Positions 23,167-31,506 of a stretch of 34,941 nucleotides of DNA are shown in pieces (positions within the stretch are counted from its first letter, which is position 1; each line of letters begins with the position of its first letter). Location: contig JAJEFJ010000099.1 of the NCBI GenBank assembly GCA_022820485.1, positions 1 through 34,941 on the forward strand. Reading direction: 5' to 3'. The notes beneath the pieces were generated by a model. That model was not told the origin of the DNA, did not search any database, and saw nothing but the letters and a program-made list of their open reading frames with translations. Source of the DNA: Candidatus Latescibacterota bacterium. GTDB taxonomy: Bacteria > Latescibacterota > UBA2968 > UBA8231. A program made the translations under genes and the position numbers.

Positions 23167-24519
23167 CTACTGACTCAGTCGATCGAGGACGTTACGAGTG
23201 ATCTGGACGACGGTCGCGTCTCCTTTAAGCCCATGAGACCAGTCGGTTGTCCCGGTGGTGAACACTGTGCCGCCGCGGGTGTAGAGGCCCATGACTGCCG
23301 CTCCCTCCCGACCCTTTTCCCAGCGCTCGTACCACACGCTGTCGTCTGGGTGCCATCGCGCCGGGGCAGTACACAAGATGGTGAAGTCGGTCGGAGTGCC
23401 ATAGGTCCCTTTGGGCACCGGCAGCCCGTTTTCCAACACGTACTCGCAGCCGTCGCACTCGTAGCCGACGATGGTGTGCTCGCCTCCGAAGGTGTCGTCG
23501 CGCTGCAAGCCCGTTCCCGCAAAAACCCAGTGTTCCGGGCGATGGACTGTGAACGCACCAGACCCGTCCATGTATTGGCCGTGGCTTAAGTGATAGCCTC
23601 CGTAGAGGAAGCCGACGCCGGTCAACTCGTTTTCCGGTCGGCCTACGAGGTGGTGGCTCCACAAGGTCGAAAGGTCCGCATAGTCTCCGGCGGCGTAAGC
23701 TGGGTCCATGTTGAACTGTTGCTTCCAGCACACCAGCGCCCGGCCCTCGTCCTCGCTGCGCACCCGCCAGCACACGGAGTTGCCACTGAAAAACGCGGCG
23801 TTGCCCCCGGCGGCGATGTAGGCTTCGAGATGGTCGCGCATGGGAGCCGACCAGTATTCATCGTGTCCTACGCTCAGCACGAGCCGGTAGTTGTCCAGCA
23901 GTTCGGGATGCCATTCGAGGTCGGAATTGGCGCAGTAGTCTAGCGCGTATCCAGCGCCCTCCGCCCATTCGACAAAGTCGAGTTCCCAGCGGTCAAACAG
24001 CCCAGCCATTGGACGGTCGAAGGAGACGCGATGCCCCTGCAAGCCGCCGCGACCGTGATAGCTGTACAAGCTGTAGCCGCCCCAGTTGTTGTAGGCGCTG
24101 TAGGTGTTGGTGGCTAGCTGGAGGAGGATGCGAGCGTCTGTGGGGCCTGCGGGCTTCGACCTGAGCTCAGCCGAAGGGCGGACGATGAAAAACCCCCGGC
24201 TCTCGGCCGTGCGCCGTCCTCGCTGTACGAATTTGCCGCCTTGGTCTTCGACGCGTAGTACGAACTCGTAATACCCGCTGCGCCAGTCGGCTGGCACTTC
24301 CAAGGAGTGGGAAATCGGCCAGCCGCAGCCGTTGGACGAGGCGTCTTCGGGGACTGGATAGGGCGACCCGGGCAGTTGGTCCTGCCGCCACACGATTTCG
24401 CGCTCGGCACCTATCCGCGTCACTTCCAGCGCGTATTCGTCCGCACTAGTGGCCACGTGGAAGCGCACCTGTTCGCTGGCTTGGTAGCTGAGTTGGTCGG
24501 TGTAACCTTCGACGAACAT
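23167..24519 (-). CDS. N,N-dimethylformamidase beta-subunit-like protein
   Basis: It is 450 aa and resembles the large-subunit C-terminal region of N,N-dimethylformamidase (ILLQLATNTYSAYNNWGGYSLYSYHG, LVLSVGHDEYWSAPMRDHLEAYIAAGGNAAFFSGNSVCWRVR, TTDWSHGL). The N-terminal ~100 residues are a beta-sandwich-like domain (GYTDQLSYQASEQVRFHV, SGYYEFVLRVED). Family members hydrolyse amide bonds or are uncharacterised Ig-fold plus GATase-like proteins. True DMFase also needs a small subunit, which is absent here, so hydrolysis of dimethylformamide is not implied. No signal peptide is seen. It lies between the epimerase and the type III R-M genes. Confidence 0.78.
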   Translation of the reverse strand: MFVEGYTDQLSYQASEQVRFHVATSADEYALEVTRIGAEREIVWRQDQLPGSPYPVPEDASSNGCGWPISHSLEVPADWRSGYYEFVLRVEDQGGKFVQRGRRTAESRGFFIVRPSAELRSKPAGPTDARILLQLATNTYSAYNNWGGYSLYSYHGRGGLQGHRVSFDRPMAGLFDRWELDFVEWAEGAGYALDYCANSDLEWHPELLDNYRLVLSVGHDEYWSAPMRDHLEAYIAAGGNAAFFSGNSVCWRVRSEDEGRALVCWKQQFNMDPAYAAGDYADLSTLWSHHLVGRPENELTGVGFLYGGYHLSHGQYMDGSGAFTVHRPEHWVFAGTGLQRDDTFGGEHTIVGYECDGCEYVLENGLPVPKGTYGTPTDFTILCTAPARWHPDDSVWYERWEKGREGAAVMGLYTRGGTVFTTGTTDWSHGLKGDATVVQITRNVLDRLSQ

Positions 24520-24561
24520 TATCTCGGGTACTCCACTTCCACTGTTTGTTTATCAGGTGCG

Positions 24562-27087
24562 CTACGTTTCGTTCACCTCGGCTAGTGCCGCCGGAAACTC
24601 CATCTCAGTGAACACTAGCCGAAATGTTCCTCGCATCGGTCCGTCGCGAACGGTCATAGTTCCGCAGTTGAAGGCATTCTGTAGGGTTTCTAATACGCGT
24701 TGTTTGTAGTCCGTATCTGGGTTGCCGCTCAGGTGTTCTCCCTTGGTCTCGAAAACCAACACGTGCGGCTTACCGACAGTTTCTCCTGCCATTGCGACAA
24801 AATCGGGCCAGATGCGTTCTTGTTTCCAGCCCCGTAGGTAATACTCGCCGCTTTGTTGCACGGCCACCCTATGCCACCAGCGCATTGCTCGCTGCTCGTC
24901 GAGATAGCGGGCAAAATTGCGCTCTAGCACGGAGTCGAACTGCTGATCGTACACCGGTTCAAACAGGCTGAGTTGCACTGGCCGCCCGTCCTTGCGCGCC
25001 AGCAGCGCGTAGTTGTCAGTGATGGGAATTTCGTAGGAGTCCCGCATGCGAAAATTAGGCTGTCCGGCTTCTAGGTCAAAGCGGATTTTGCCTGTCTGCA
25101 ACTTGTGACGAAAGACGCTTTCGGCCTGCTCTTCCACCACATTGACCACATGTTCCCGCAAGGCAAACGCCAGATAAGATCGACGATCATAGATTTCGTC
25201 GTCACTGTCATCGCCCGCTTGTAGCTTCTCCACTAGTTGCTGCACAATGCGGGCCGATTGCCACGTATTTGGCACAATGTCGGATAGGCGGCGGGCGAAG
25301 TAAGATATTCTGAGTGTCTTGTCGATGAACAACTCCCGGTCGGCGTGAAACACGGGCAGTGCGTCGCCAAGATCAACGGACGCCGACTGCATTCTGGCGT
25401 GGTCGGGGAGACTGCTCTGTGGGTCGGGGGCGTCAATGGCTGCCCAATTAATGCTGGGCAGAATGTGTTGCTGATAATCCAACTCACGCCAGCTATCGCT
25501 GTCTTTGTGTAACACCAGTGGCAAAAAGATGGTCTTGTTCCGAAACGGCTCGCGCCGCTCCACTGTGATCCGCCGCAAATCCGATCCCGATCCTTGCACC
25601 TCGTCACTTAGACCGCTTAGTCCTTCGCGCTCTAGCCCATTTTTGACTTGGCTGACCGCCTGCCCCACGTTGGTGTTCCAGCAATAGACATAGCACTGGT
25701 CCAGTGCCTCCCTCCCTATGCGCCGTGCGTGGGGCTGCCGCATTACCCGACCCACCAACTGCGTGATGGCCCGCTGAGCACTGGTATTGTCCAGCATTAC
25801 CAATAGGTATGCGAAGGGGCAATCCCAGCCTTCCATCAGTGCCGCCTTGGTGATTATCCAGCGCACCGGAGAAAACTCGGACAACAGGTCAATACCGGCT
25901 AGTTCGTCCTTTTCCGAAGACTTGACGGCGACGGCATTCGCCGGCACTCCCAGATTTTGCGTCAGATATTCCCGCACATCCTCGGCGTGGACACGCTCGC
26001 CGTCACGCTGGTCTTTGCCCGTGCGCTCCACCCGAACCACCGCGATGGGGCGGATATAGCGGCCCTCGCTCATTTGCAAGGACTGAGCTTCGGCGTCTAG
26101 CTTCTCTAGTTGGTCGTGCGCCTGTAATAAGGTATAGTGCCAATCGGCGTTGGTGAACGAAGTTACCTGCACCGGCAACTTTATCATCTCTTCTTTTTTT
26201 AACTCAACGCCGGTGATGTCCACCAGCAGATTACTAATTCCTTGGTTGGGCGTTGCCGACAATTCAATCACGAGGCTGGGATCGAGGCGGTTGACCGAGC
26301 GTGCGAACTCTGCGTTGGCTTCTGGATTTTTAGCACCATAAGCCTTGTGCGCCTCGTCCAGCACCACTACCGGACGCAGCATCTTGAACACGTTGAACAG
26401 GCTATGCTTGACCGGGCCGTCGTCCGAAGTTCGTTCCAAATCGGGATACTCCTGCAACAGGCGAGCATCGCCACGTGCGTCATCGTTGTCGGGGAAAAGG
26501 GTAGGATAGCGCCCAGAATCGCGGAACATCCGCAGAAAGTTTCGCCCCTTCTGCCGGTTAGCAGCGGGCAGCATCAGTAGCATCACGCACAGGTAATTGG
26601 CCACATCCGCCGCCGTGAAAAGGTCGTCCTTTTCCAGCAGCTTGACCCGTCCGCCGCTGGCCATTTCCAGCGTTTGGCGGTAGGGATGCTCCCGATTGCG
26701 GAGTGCGCGATTGGTCTGCTCGTAGATGGCGCGGGTCGGCGTTATCCACAGTGTCAGGCCGGTTTGGCGGTTGAGCCGTTGTAGTGCAGCAGCGGCAAGC
26801 AGCGTCTTGCCCCCGCCGGTCGGGACTTTGAAACAGATATGTGGAATGGGTCGGCCGGCCTCGTCTGTCCGATCGACATAGGGGATGTTGCCGTCGGCTA
26901 CGCCTCCCGATTGGGCTAGTTGCTGCCAAGCTGTCTTGGGATAGTTGCGGAGGTCTGCGGGAATATCAACACTGGCTTCCCGTAAGGCGGTGATGGCCGT
27001 ATCCGCCTGCGTCCGCGCCGCCGCTAGCCCATTCCACCAGCGGACAAAGGCATCTAAAGCGACAGATTGATACTCTTTCAGTTCCAT
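24562..27087 (-). CDS. res: Type III restriction enzyme, Res subunit (helicase/endonuclease)
   Basis: It is 841 aa from the ATG at 27087, chosen because the longer frame (27138) would overlap mod and adds 17 atypical residues. SF2 helicase motifs: Walker A CFKVPTGGGKTLLAAAAL, motif Ia/Ib LTLWITPTRAIYEQT, DEAH in VVVLDEAHKAYG, SATPNQG, and motif VI QLVGRVMRQPHARR. The C-terminal PD-(D/E)XK nuclease shows WPDFVAM ... VLVFETKGEHL. It should translocate/switch on unmethylated DNA and cut in complex with Mod. It follows mod by 14 nt, so the pair is one operon. No frameshift or missing motif is visible. Confidence 0.92.
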   Translation of the reverse strand: MELKEYQSVALDAFVRWWNGLAAARTQADTAITALREASVDIPADLRNYPKTAWQQLAQSGGVADGNIPYVDRTDEAGRPIPHICFKVPTGGGKTLLAAAALQRLNRQTGLTLWITPTRAIYEQTNRALRNREHPYRQTLEMASGGRVKLLEKDDLFTAADVANYLCVMLLMLPAANRQKGRNFLRMFRDSGRYPTLFPDNDDARGDARLLQEYPDLERTSDDGPVKHSLFNVFKMLRPVVVLDEAHKAYGAKNPEANAEFARSVNRLDPSLVIELSATPNQGISNLLVDITGVELKKEEMIKLPVQVTSFTNADWHYTLLQAHDQLEKLDAEAQSLQMSEGRYIRPIAVVRVERTGKDQRDGERVHAEDVREYLTQNLGVPANAVAVKSSEKDELAGIDLLSEFSPVRWIITKAALMEGWDCPFAYLLVMLDNTSAQRAITQLVGRVMRQPHARRIGREALDQCYVYCWNTNVGQAVSQVKNGLEREGLSGLSDEVQGSGSDLRRITVERREPFRNKTIFLPLVLHKDSDSWRELDYQQHILPSINWAAIDAPDPQSSLPDHARMQSASVDLGDALPVFHADRELFIDKTLRISYFARRLSDIVPNTWQSARIVQQLVEKLQAGDDSDDEIYDRRSYLAFALREHVVNVVEEQAESVFRHKLQTGKIRFDLEAGQPNFRMRDSYEIPITDNYALLARKDGRPVQLSLFEPVYDQQFDSVLERNFARYLDEQRAMRWWHRVAVQQSGEYYLRGWKQERIWPDFVAMAGETVGKPHVLVFETKGEHLSGNPDTDYKQRVLETLQNAFNCGTMTVRDGPMRGTFRLVFTEMEFPAALAEVNET

Positions 27088-27101
27088 TGCGTGTCGCCCT
27101 T

Positions 27102-28760
27102 TTACAGTGCCCGGTGCAGTTCGTAGGGCAACTGGCAAAATGTGATGCCCATTCTCGTGAGTTCGGCTTGACCGATGTACTTACCTGGCCCAAAAACGAG
27201 AGCTTTTCTGTCGTTTTGCTGGCTCGCGGTGCTGATGCGCCGCGCTCGCTCTTCGTTCAATATCGCCGCATCACCGCGCAGGTAGTCCAAGTTGGGTTCG
27301 TATAGCAGGTAGTAATCGGTGGTATCGTTGCTGTGGAACAGGCCGTCATCATTCAGGGGCCGCAAGGTAGCTGCGCCAGCAGATCTGCCGGAGGCTGTGT
27401 ATAATAGATAAGCTGCCAGTGCGGTGTAATCCGGCAAAGCATCGCCCGTCAGCATCCCCTCTAGATCGATAGGCGGCCCTAGGGTACAATAGGTGAACGA
27501 GCCGCCCAGCCCTTCGCGCAAGGTGTTGTCTTTGGCGTCGGGAACGCCGTTGATGGCGCGGCGCACCCGCTCGGCGGTGATAGTGTCGGCGTAGTCTTCG
27601 CACTCCACGAGAATAAACTTGCGGTTGCCCCCGTCCTCTTTATTGAGTGCGAGGACGGCGTGAGCAGTGGTCCCGCTGCCCGCGAAGGAGTCGAGGATGA
27701 GGGCATCCTTGTCCCCCGCTATTGTACATATCCTCTGCAATAACCCTAAAGCCTTTGGATTGTCGAAAAGCAATTGCTGATCGCTAAAAATTTCTTTTAG
27801 CACCTTACGAGCGCCATCTGTATGTCCCACTTCGTCGTATAACCATATAGTCAGCGGGACTATCCCCTGCTGCACTTCCCGCAAATATCTCTTCAACTGG
27901 GGTGAATTTTTCCCATCTCGTCCAAAGAAAACCCGGTTTTCGTCAATCCAAGTCTGCATCTGTTCTCTGTTCGTCAACCAACATCTTCCATCAGGCGGAT
28001 TGTATGCTACGCCCGTATTTGGATTTACGATAGGGTAGTCATATTCAGGAGAATAGGTCTTGACAGACAGGTTATCGGTACGCCAAGGACCTCTACCGTC
28101 ATTATCATCGTATTTGTAGAGCTTATCCTGTTTTTCTGTACGCTGAAGGAGCTTGCGCTGCCAAGCCACCGACGAATTACCTTTGCCTTCAATGCGGTTT
28201 TTAGCGTAACAGAGAACAAAATCATGGTTATCTGAAAAGTACTTTGCGTCGTTAGCAGGGGCGTATTTCTTTTGCCAGATGATGTTAGCAACGAAATTTT
28301 CCTCCCCAAAAATCTCATCCATTAGCATCCGCAGGTGATGCTGTTCGTTATCGTCAATGGACACGAAAATCACGCCGTCTTCCGAGAGCAACTCCCGCAA
28401 TAGCTGCAACCGCGGCCACATCATGCAAAGCCATTTGTCGTGGCGTTCCAAGTCTTCGTTGTCAACCGGGCCATTGTCTTTCAGCCATTGGCGCATCAGC
28501 GGGCTGTTGACTTTGTCATTATAGACCCAACCCTCGTTGCCGGTATTATAGGGCGGGTCAATGTAGATGCACTTGACGCGGCCGGCGTAGCGAGGTAGCA
28601 GTGCCTTCAGTGCCTTTAGGTTATCGCCGTGAATAATGAGGTTGTCGTCCGAGTCCGCCGCGTTCATCGACCGACCTACGTCGGGCATCAGCGGGCGGTA
28701 AGGCACGGTGAGATGATGGGCGTAGATATGCTGCTTTCCCTTGAAATCCAGCATAGGCAT
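27102..28760 (-). CDS. mod: Type III DNA methyltransferase, Mod subunit
   Basis: It is 552 aa, a beta-class amino-methyltransferase. Catalytic motif IV is IDPPYNTG (residues 68-71 = DPPY), and the AdoMet motif I is ILDSFAGSGTTAHAV (about 355-363), i.e. the IV-before-I order of type III Mod proteins. A variable target-recognition region lies between them. It gives sequence recognition and N6-adenine (probable) methylation for the Res partner. GGAGG 8 nt upstream supports the start. A repeat-mediated phase-variation tract was not seen in the coding sequence. It is downstream of proS with a 162-bp gap containing an inverted repeat. Confidence 0.93.
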   Translation of the reverse strand: MPMLDFKGKQHIYAHHLTVPYRPLMPDVGRSMNAADSDDNLIIHGDNLKALKALLPRYAGRVKCIYIDPPYNTGNEGWVYNDKVNSPLMRQWLKDNGPVDNEDLERHDKWLCMMWPRLQLLRELLSEDGVIFVSIDDNEQHHLRMLMDEIFGEENFVANIIWQKKYAPANDAKYFSDNHDFVLCYAKNRIEGKGNSSVAWQRKLLQRTEKQDKLYKYDDNDGRGPWRTDNLSVKTYSPEYDYPIVNPNTGVAYNPPDGRCWLTNREQMQTWIDENRVFFGRDGKNSPQLKRYLREVQQGIVPLTIWLYDEVGHTDGARKVLKEIFSDQQLLFDNPKALGLLQRICTIAGDKDALILDSFAGSGTTAHAVLALNKEDGGNRKFILVECEDYADTITAERVRRAINGVPDAKDNTLREGLGGSFTYCTLGPPIDLEGMLTGDALPDYTALAAYLLYTASGRSAGAATLRPLNDDGLFHSNDTTDYYLLYEPNLDYLRGDAAILNEERARRISTASQQNDRKALVFGPGKYIGQAELTRMGITFCQLPYELHRAL

Positions 28761-28858
28761 AGCAAAAACCTCCGAGAGGCTTTGATGGTTATTCGTTCTC
28801 TATATAGATAGTGTGTGATGGAGAGAGGCAAGGAACCCAAAGGGCCCCTACCCATGTC

Positions 28859-28924
28859 AGAGAGTAGAGTTTATGACGCTTGCGGTCAAGAACTCCCGAC
28901 CGAAGGTGCATCCCTCTACTCTCT
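28859..28924. repeat. Nested inverted repeat between proS and mod
   Basis: Outer arms AGAGAGTAGAG (28859-28869) and CTCTACTCTCT (28914-28924) are perfect. Inside is a second stem, CTT(g)CGGTC / GACCGAAG (28879-28905). The right outer arm overlaps the proS stop codon. No T run follows on the minus strand, so it is not a canonical terminator, but it could stabilise or process the proS mRNA end, or be a dispersed repeat. Confidence 0.7.
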
Positions 28925-30692
28925 ATCCTAGGTACTCCACTTCGACCACTCGCTCGTCTAACTCGCGTTGTAATTTTTTTACTTGTTCTACTATGTACTC
29001 TACCGCTTGCTCGACCGGCGTGTCGCGCCGCTCTTTTTCGCGCCGCAGCTTGACCTCGACAATTCCCTTCTGCAAACCGCGATCTCCCACCGTCACCCGC
29101 ACTGGTATTCCAATCAGGTCGGCGTCGTTGAACTTGACGCCTGGGTTTTCGCGGCGGTCGTCGAGGAGCACTTCAATGCCGCGTTCTGCGAGGTCGGCGT
29201 AGAGTTGCTCGCCCGCGTCTTGCGCTGCGCCTGCGCCCTTGGCGAGGAGGACGATGTGGACCTGGTAGGGCGCGACGGCAATGGGCCACACTAAGCCGTC
29301 TTCGTCGTGGTACTCCTCGGCGATACAGGCCAGCAGCCGCCCCACGCCGATCCCGTAAGACCCCATGACGACTGGTTGCGCCTTGCCTTCGGCGTCGAGG
29401 AAATCACCGCCCAGTGCCTCGGTGAATTTGGTGCCGAGCTGGAAGATGTTGCCTACCTCCACTCCGCGCGATTCGCGCAGTGCCGCGTCGCAGTTAGTGC
29501 AGCCATCGCCTTGCCGGGCGGCGGCGATATCGGCGACCACGTTGGCCGTGTAGTCGCGGCCGTAGTTTACGTTGGCGAGGTGGTAGCCCGGCTCGTTGGC
29601 ACCGGCTACTAGATTGGGCGAGGACGCCACAGAGTCATCGACGACGACTAGTGCTCCCTCGACGCCGATGGGCGATCCATAGCCCGGCTCCGCGCCGATG
29701 GCGCGTATTTCCTCGTCCCGCGCCGGCCATATTTCGAGTGCGCCGACCGCGTTGGCCAGCTTGGTCTCGTTGACTTCCATGTCGCCGCGTATGACTGCCA
29801 GTACAAACGCATCCTGCTTGTCCCGACCGTCGCCGATTGTGGCCATCAGGAAGAGCGCCTTGGCGGTCTTGTGTGCGGGGATGTCGAGCAGCGCGGTCAG
29901 GTCCTCGATGGTCGTGGTATTGGGTGTGGCGATTTTCTCGGGCGCGGCGGGTTCTTCTTCGGGATTGGCCTGTTTGGCGAAGGTGGCGATTTGGCGGTTG
30001 GCCGAGTACTCGCAGCCGTCGCACAAGAGTAGGGTATCTTCGCCGATTGGCGTCAGGTACATGTATTCGTGGGCCAGTTCGCCGCCCATCATCCCGGTGT
30101 CCGAGCGCACCGCGAGGACGTCGAGGCCGCAGCGATGGAAGATGTTGAAATAGTGCTGGTAATGGGCGCGGTATTGCTTTTCGAGGCCCTCCCAGTCGGC
30201 GTCGAGGCTGTAGGAGTCCTTCATGGTGAACTCGCGCACTCGAATGAGGCCGGAGCGGGGGCGGGGATCATCGCGCCACTTGGTCTGGATGTGATAGACT
30301 AACTGGGGCAGTTGCTTGTAGGATTTGATCTCGCGGCTGACTAAGTCGGCTACTACTTCCTCATGGGTCATGGCCAGCACCATGTCCCGCTCGTTTTTGT
30401 CTTGGAAACGGCCCATCTCCGTGCCGACTGCGTACCAACGCCCCGTCCGCTGCCAGAGTTCGGCCGGATGCACCACTGGCATGGTGATTTCTTGGCCGCC
30501 GATGGCGTCTATCTCGCAGCGGATAATGTCCTCGATCTTGCGCATCGACCGCTGCGCTAGGGGCAAATAGCTGAAGATGCCGCTGGCCAGCGGGCGGATA
30601 AAGCCAGCCCGCAACAAGAGTTGATGGCTGGCTACTTCCACGTCGGCGGTGACGTCGCGCAAGGTCTGGCTGAAAAGCCGACTCATTCGCAT
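28923..30692 (-). CDS. proS: Prolyl-tRNA synthetase (bacterial type)
   Basis: Class II synthetase of 589 aa that charges tRNA-Pro. The N-terminal catalytic core is MSRLFSQTLRDVTADVEVASHQLLLRAGFIRPLASGIFSYLPL; motif 2 is in KWRDDPRPRSGLIRVREFTMKDSYSLDAD. The bacterial editing insertion (INS, YbaK-like) is present at about 230-400 (HKTAKALFLM ... ANVNYGRDY), which clears mischarged alanine. Motif 3 is in VVMGSYGIGVGRLLA, and the C-terminal anticodon domain is in APYQVHIVLLAK. It is third in line after thrS and the M50B-like gene on the same strand, 101 nt from the latter. An AGAGGA precedes the start by about 12 nt. Confidence 0.95.
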   Translation of the reverse strand: MRMSRLFSQTLRDVTADVEVASHQLLLRAGFIRPLASGIFSYLPLAQRSMRKIEDIIRCEIDAIGGQEITMPVVHPAELWQRTGRWYAVGTEMGRFQDKNERDMVLAMTHEEVVADLVSREIKSYKQLPQLVYHIQTKWRDDPRPRSGLIRVREFTMKDSYSLDADWEGLEKQYRAHYQHYFNIFHRCGLDVLAVRSDTGMMGGELAHEYMYLTPIGEDTLLLCDGCEYSANRQIATFAKQANPEEEPAAPEKIATPNTTTIEDLTALLDIPAHKTAKALFLMATIGDGRDKQDAFVLAVIRGDMEVNETKLANAVGALEIWPARDEEIRAIGAEPGYGSPIGVEGALVVVDDSVASSPNLVAGANEPGYHLANVNYGRDYTANVVADIAAARQGDGCTNCDAALRESRGVEVGNIFQLGTKFTEALGGDFLDAEGKAQPVVMGSYGIGVGRLLACIAEEYHDEDGLVWPIAVAPYQVHIVLLAKGAGAAQDAGEQLYADLAERGIEVLLDDRRENPGVKFNDADLIGIPVRVTVGDRGLQKGIVEVKLRREKERRDTPVEQAVEYIVEQVKKLQRELDERVVEVEYLG

Positions 30693-30793
30693 GGTTTTAC
30701 ATTCCTCTCTGTCATTCGCATTCTAGTTTGGTAACGTAGCGCATCGGGCCGTTGCACTCAATTGCAAGGGACCCGAGGGCGTCGTTCCAATGA

Positions 30794-31501
30794 TTAAAGT
30801 CCCCGATTGAGGGCCACCGCACGCATCGCCCGATACATGCACGACAGCGACACCAGTACCCAAATCAAGGCGATTAGATACGCCAGATAGGGCACCTGCA
30901 ACGGATCTATTCCCCAATAGGCCGACAATATCCCGGCGTCCGTCCGCTCTGGAAAATACCACAAATCAGTGCGGAAGTCGTAGAGACTGTACAGGCACAG
31001 CATCACCCCCATCCAGACCGCGCCGATGCTCGCCATCCGCCGCGACTTGCAGGCCATGATGCACAGGATCAGCCCGCCGCCGATTCCCAGTACGAAATCA
31101 ACGCTCCCCTCTTCCAGTGGCGTGTAGATCAGGGTCATGCCCGCGCAGGCCGCGCCAATGCACAGCAATACCAAACGCTGCGCCTGCGGATAAAGCGAGG
31201 TGTACATCAGCAACGCCCCCCACAGCGCCGACCCCACGTAGCCTGCCGCGCTAATCAGCGGGAAGAAGCCTCCCTTGATCAGGGCGTGCCCGGACTCGTT
31301 CCAATGGGTGCGGATTTCGAGGACTTCGCCGCCGGTTATCAGGGCTGCTGCTGCGTGGTTGACCTCGTGGACTAGCACCACGAAGAAGCGGAACGGTTTG
31401 ATCAACGCGGTGTCCCAAAAGGCCAGCGCCAGCCCCGTGCAAAGGAGATAGTAGCGAAATTGCCAGAAAACTCCGGCGATGTAGCGGGTGCGGCGGAACA
31501 T
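30794..31501 (-). CDS. M50B-like integral membrane metalloprotease
   Basis: It is 235 aa with about six hydrophobic helices. The first helix region is followed by VVLVHEVNHAAAALITGGEVLEIRTHWNESGHA, in which HEVNH (H45, E46, H49) is the zinc motif of M50 intramembrane proteases. A later NPDG-like/'D' motif is not obvious, as in many M50B-like proteins, so activity is uncertain. It starts 5 nt after the thrS stop and thus belongs to the thrS operon. The role is unknown. Confidence 0.7.
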   Translation of the reverse strand: MFRRTRYIAGVFWQFRYYLLCTGLALAFWDTALIKPFRFFVVLVHEVNHAAAALITGGEVLEIRTHWNESGHALIKGGFFPLISAAGYVGSALWGALLMYTSLYPQAQRLVLLCIGAACAGMTLIYTPLEEGSVDFVLGIGGGLILCIMACKSRRMASIGAVWMGVMLCLYSLYDFRTDLWYFPERTDAGILSAYWGIDPLQVPYLAYLIALIWVLVSLSCMYRAMRAVALNRGL

Positions 31502-31506
31502 GGCCG

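Noticed and set aside
27102..28760. Phase-variable simple-sequence repeat in mod
   Set aside because: No homopolymer or short tandem repeat tract long enough to slip was seen in the coding region.
30723..30880. Short minus-strand ORF ending ...NGPMRYVTKLECE between the M50B-like gene and proS
   Set aside because: It looks protein-like at the end but has no start with a ribosome site, overlaps the protease gene and has no proline run that would make it a proS leader peptide.
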